A stretch of 42,845 nucleotides of DNA from DASQWP01 sp050697555. GTDB lineage: Bacteria > Actinomycetota > Thermoleophilia > Gaiellales > Gaiellaceae. Location of the stretch: the NCBI GenBank assembly GCA_050697555.1, contig JBOHAD010000015.1:1-42845 (forward strand), in the 5' to 3' direction. This document shows, piece after piece, positions 40,715-42,845 of this stretch. The stretch's first letter is position 1; every line of letters begins with the position of its first letter. The notes beneath the pieces are model-generated. The model was not told the origin of the DNA and searched no databases. It saw nothing but the letters and a program-made list of their open reading frames with translations. Made by a program: the position numbers and the translations under genes.

Positions 40715-42369
40715 TCGTCATCTGCCTCGCGCAGCTGGAACCAGAAGAACCCCCGGGGGCCGAGCGTGAGCAGGTACGGCAGCTCCCCGATGCGCGGGAA
40801 GCGCGTCCGGCCGAACATCTCCTCGGGGACCATACCCTCGAACCAGGAGAGGTCGAGCTCCACGGGCTGCGCCGAGCGGGCGAGGTTGTGCACGCAGAGG
40901 ACGATGTCCTCCTCGTAGCGGCGAATGTGGGCGTACACCTTCGGGTTGGAGGTGACGAGCGCCTCGTACGTCCCGAGGCCGAAGACGGGATGCGCCTTCC
41001 GAAGCGCGATGAAGCGGTGCAGCCAGCGGAGGAGCGAGGTCGGCGTGCGGAGCTGCGCCTCGACGTTGACCGCCTGATAGCCGTAGACGGGGTCCATGAG
41101 CGGCGGTAGGTAGAGCTGCGCGAAGTCCGCCCGCGAGAAGCCGCCGTTCCGGTCGCCCGTCCAGTGCATGGGTGTGCGCACGCCGTCGCGGTCGCCGAGG
41201 TAGACGTTGTCCCCCATGCCGATCTCGTCCCCGTAGTAGAGGACGGGCGTGCCGGGGAGCGAGAAGAGGATCGCCGTCATCAGCTGGACCTCGTCGCGGC
41301 CGTTGTCGAGGAGCGGCGCGAGCCGCCGGCGGATCCCGAGGTTCAGCTTCATGCGGGGATCCTTCGCGTACTCCGTGTACATGTAGTCGCGCTCCTCGTC
41401 GCTGACCATCTCGAGCGTGAGCTCGTCGTGGTTGCGGAGGAAGAGCCCCCACTGGGCGCTTTCGGGGATGGCGGGAGTCTGGCGGAGGATCTCGAGCATC
41501 GGCGTCGCCTCCTCCCGCCGGAGCGCCATGAACATGCGCGGCATGACCGGGAAGTGGAAGGCCATGTGGCACTCGTCACCCTCGCCGAAGTACTCGACGA
41601 CGTCGGCCGGCCACTGGTTCGCTTCGGCGAGGAGGACGCGGTCGGGGTAGCCGGCGTCGATCTCGGCCCGAACCCGCTTGAGATAGGCGTGCGTCTCCGG
41701 GAGGTTCTCGCAGTTCGTCCCCTCTCGCTCGAAGAGGTAGGGGACGGCGTCGAGGCGGAAGCCGTCGAGGCCGAGGTCGAGCCAGAAGCGGAGGACGTCC
41801 AGCATCGCCTGCTGCACCTCGGCGTTGTCGTAGTTGAGATCGGGCTGGTGGGAGAAGAAGCGGTGCCAGTAGTACTGGCCCCCGACGGGGTCCCAAGTCC
41901 AGTTCGACGCCTCCGTGTCGACGAAGATGATGCGGGCGTCGGGGTAGCCGTCGTCCGTGTCCGACCAGACGTACCAGTCGCGCTTGGGTGAGTCCGGGCT
42001 CGAGCGCGACTCCTGGAACCAGGGGTGGTCGCTCGAGGTGTGGTTCATGACGAGGTCGGCGATGACGCGCATCCCGCGCTCGTGGGCCGCCTCCACGAAG
42101 CGCGTGAAGTCGTCGACCGTGCCGTAGTCGGAGTGAATGGTGAGGAAGTCGGAGATGTCGTAGCCGCCGTCCCGGAGAGGCGACGAGTACATGGGCAGGA
42201 GCCAGACGCAGTCGATTCCCAGCCACTGGAGGTAGTCGAGCTTCTCCGCCAGGCCGAGGAAGTCCCCCGACCCGTCCGCATTCCCGTCGTGGAACCCGCG
42301 CACGTAGATCTCGTAGAAGACGGCCCGCTTGAACCACAGCGGCTCGGCTTCGAACCAGTGCTCAGACAT
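40711..42369 (-). CDS. treS: Trehalose synthase (trehalose-maltose isomerase)
   Basis: TreS interconverts trehalose and maltose. The 552-residue GH13 protein has WFKRAVFYEIYVRGFHDGNADGSGD, GIDCVWLLPMYSSPLRDGGYDISDF, DLVMNHTSSDHPWFQ, LGLDGFRLDAVPYLFEREGTNCENLPETH (nucleophile), LLAEANQWPADVVEYFG (acid/base) and FLRNHDELTLEMV. ATG 42369 is chosen for its gagggg ribosome site; an in-frame GTG five codons upstream is possible. No Mak domain is fused to it. The overlap with mak indicates a treS-mak-glgB operon fed from glgE, separated from it by a REP-like cluster. Confidence 0.97.
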   Translation of the reverse strand: MSEHWFEAEPLWFKRAVFYEIYVRGFHDGNADGSGDFLGLAEKLDYLQWLGIDCVWLLPMYSSPLRDGGYDISDFLTIHSDYGTVDDFTRFVEAAHERGMRVIADLVMNHTSSDHPWFQESRSSPDSPKRDWYVWSDTDDGYPDARIIFVDTEASNWTWDPVGGQYYWHRFFSHQPDLNYDNAEVQQAMLDVLRFWLDLGLDGFRLDAVPYLFEREGTNCENLPETHAYLKRVRAEIDAGYPDRVLLAEANQWPADVVEYFGEGDECHMAFHFPVMPRMFMALRREEATPMLEILRQTPAIPESAQWGLFLRNHDELTLEMVSDEERDYMYTEYAKDPRMKLNLGIRRRLAPLLDNGRDEVQLMTAILFSLPGTPVLYYGDEIGMGDNVYLGDRDGVRTPMHWTGDRNGGFSRADFAQLYLPPLMDPVYGYQAVNVEAQLRTPTSLLRWLHRFIALRKAHPVFGLGTYEALVTSNPKVYAHIRRYEEDIVLCVHNLARSAQPVELDLSWFEGMVPEEMFGRTRFPRIGELPYLLTLGPRGFFWFQLREADDE

Positions 42370-42377
42370 GGCCCCTC

Positions 42378-42538
42378 GGGACACGACGAGGTCTGACCCC
42401 GATCCTGTCCGGAGCGCACATGGCGCTCCGGACAGGACGGTCGCGGCCCCCTCGCTTCCGGCGCGGGATTCGCGCGGGTGGACATGTCCCCCGAAGAGCC
42501 GTCGGGGTCTGACCCCGGCATGGTCGCTCCGGCCAGGT
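42378..42538. repeat. REP-like cluster between glgE and treS
   Basis: Two GGGGTCTGACCCC-type palindromes (42388-42400 with one mismatch; 42503-42517 perfect) flank a perfect 14-bp hairpin (42404-42417 with 42423-42436, 5-nt loop). A catggncgctccggncagg motif occurs at 42419-42436 and again at 42520-42538. This is the arrangement of a composite REP element. Confidence 0.7.
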
Positions 42539-42552
42539 CTCCCCGGGCCGCC

Positions 42553-42845
42553 TCATGCGACCACCCGCAGCAGGTGGGCGACCCGCTCCTCGGGGTCGAG
42601 GCCGACGTAGTTCCGCCCGATGCGCCAGTCGTACGTCTCGCCGCCGAGGAGGTCCTCCACCGTGAACGCGGGAGGGAGGCCGAGCCGGGCGGGGATGACG
42701 ACGACCCCTTCCCGCGCCGTCCGCGGGTCGAGGTTGACGCAGGCGAGGAGGACGTTGCCGCGCTCGCGCTTCGCGTAGGCGACGAGGTGCTCGTTCTCGG
42801 TCTCCAGGAACTCGAGGTTGTCGAGCCGCTGGAGCGCCGGGTTCT
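42553..42845 (-). CDS. glgE: Alpha-1,4-glucan:maltose-1-phosphate maltosyltransferase, C-terminus (partial)
   Basis: The window ends inside this gene; only about the last 96 residues are present. They read NPALQRLDNLEFLETENEHL, then YAKRERGNVLLACVNLDPRTA, the Ig-like C-terminal domain of GlgE (LGLPPAFTVEDLLGGETYDWRIGRNYVGLDP), and end HLLRVVA. GlgE extends alpha-glucan using maltose-1-phosphate from Mak. Position directly upstream of treS-mak-glgB completes that pathway. Assignment rests on the C-terminal domain and context, since the catalytic barrel lies outside the window. Confidence 0.85.
   Translation of the reverse strand, partial: NPALQRLDNLEFLETENEHLVAYAKRERGNVLLACVNLDPRTAREGVVVIPARLGLPPAFTVEDLLGGETYDWRIGRNYVGLDPEERVAHLLRVVA

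Overview
The window is high-GC (about 70% or more by eye) actinobacterial chromosome. The gene families point to Thermoleophilia (Gaiellales/Solirubrobacterales type) or a near relative such as Rubrobacteria. The clues are dapF-dapL-hflX order, a MurT/GatD pair, a one-motif RsiG-like c-di-GMP protein beside a GarA-like FHA protein and an FtsR-like MerR, two RpoD-type sigma factors, and a full GlgE/trehalose gene set. Lineage is inferred from content, not from a marker tree. I see no rRNA, tRNA, CRISPR array, insertion sequence or prophage.

Layout. 1-303: intergenic, with two hairpins and a promoter-like repeat. 304-5308 (+): miaA, dapF, dapL, hflX, dut, nudix, mostly overlapping and probably one operon. 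5393-7512 (-): murT-gatD. 7664-9388 (+): secreted S8 protease with a C-terminal ASWAN repeat. 9470-12288 (+): candidate leader peptide and a membrane GGDEF/HD-GYP protein. 12337-12999 (+): homing-endonuclease-associated-repeat protein. 12996-13796 (-): stand-alone class II glutamine amidotransferase. 13925-14938 (+) and 15800-16864 (-): two sigma-70 factors around a PHP phosphatase. 16977-18665 (-): Tad-like protein, PPOX protein, frameshifted small membrane protein. 18732-19618 (-): Xre-RES toxin-antitoxin. 19712-20908 (+): GHL15-like protein. 21016-21163 (+): candidate small structured RNA with its own promoter and terminator. 21175-23118: small membrane and hypothetical proteins. 23180-25137 (-): rsiG-like, FHA, merR, apt. 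25226-28284 (-): pgsA-like and a nucleotidyltransferase/phosphomannomutase fusion. 28311-30313 (+): hutF-like and an M23 peptidase. 30296-42845 (-): glgE (partial), treS, mak, glgB, IscA-like, treZ, glgX, treY, proC.

How the genes fit together. DapL/DapF (diaminopimelate), MurT/GatD (lipid II amidation), dut, PgsA and the M23 peptidase serve the cell envelope and growth. The GGDEF/HD-GYP enzyme and the RsiG-like protein suggest c-di-GMP control of a sigma factor. The last 12 kb holds TreS-Mak-GlgE-GlgB (trehalose to maltose-1-phosphate to alpha-glucan) together with GlgX-TreY-TreZ (alpha-glucan back to trehalose), i.e. an apparent glucan-trehalose cycle.

Most interesting signals: a DapF in which both catalytic cysteines are serine; two matched inverted pairs of a 19-bp TTGTG...CACAA palindrome at 15.0 and 37.1 kb; a promoter-to-terminator small RNA at 21.05 kb; REP-like GGGGTCTGACCCC palindromes, one inside hutF and one supplying its stop codon; a near-identical 16-bp palindrome on both sides of the protease gene; and many starts placed 6-7 nt after a TANNNT box, suggesting leaderless mRNAs.
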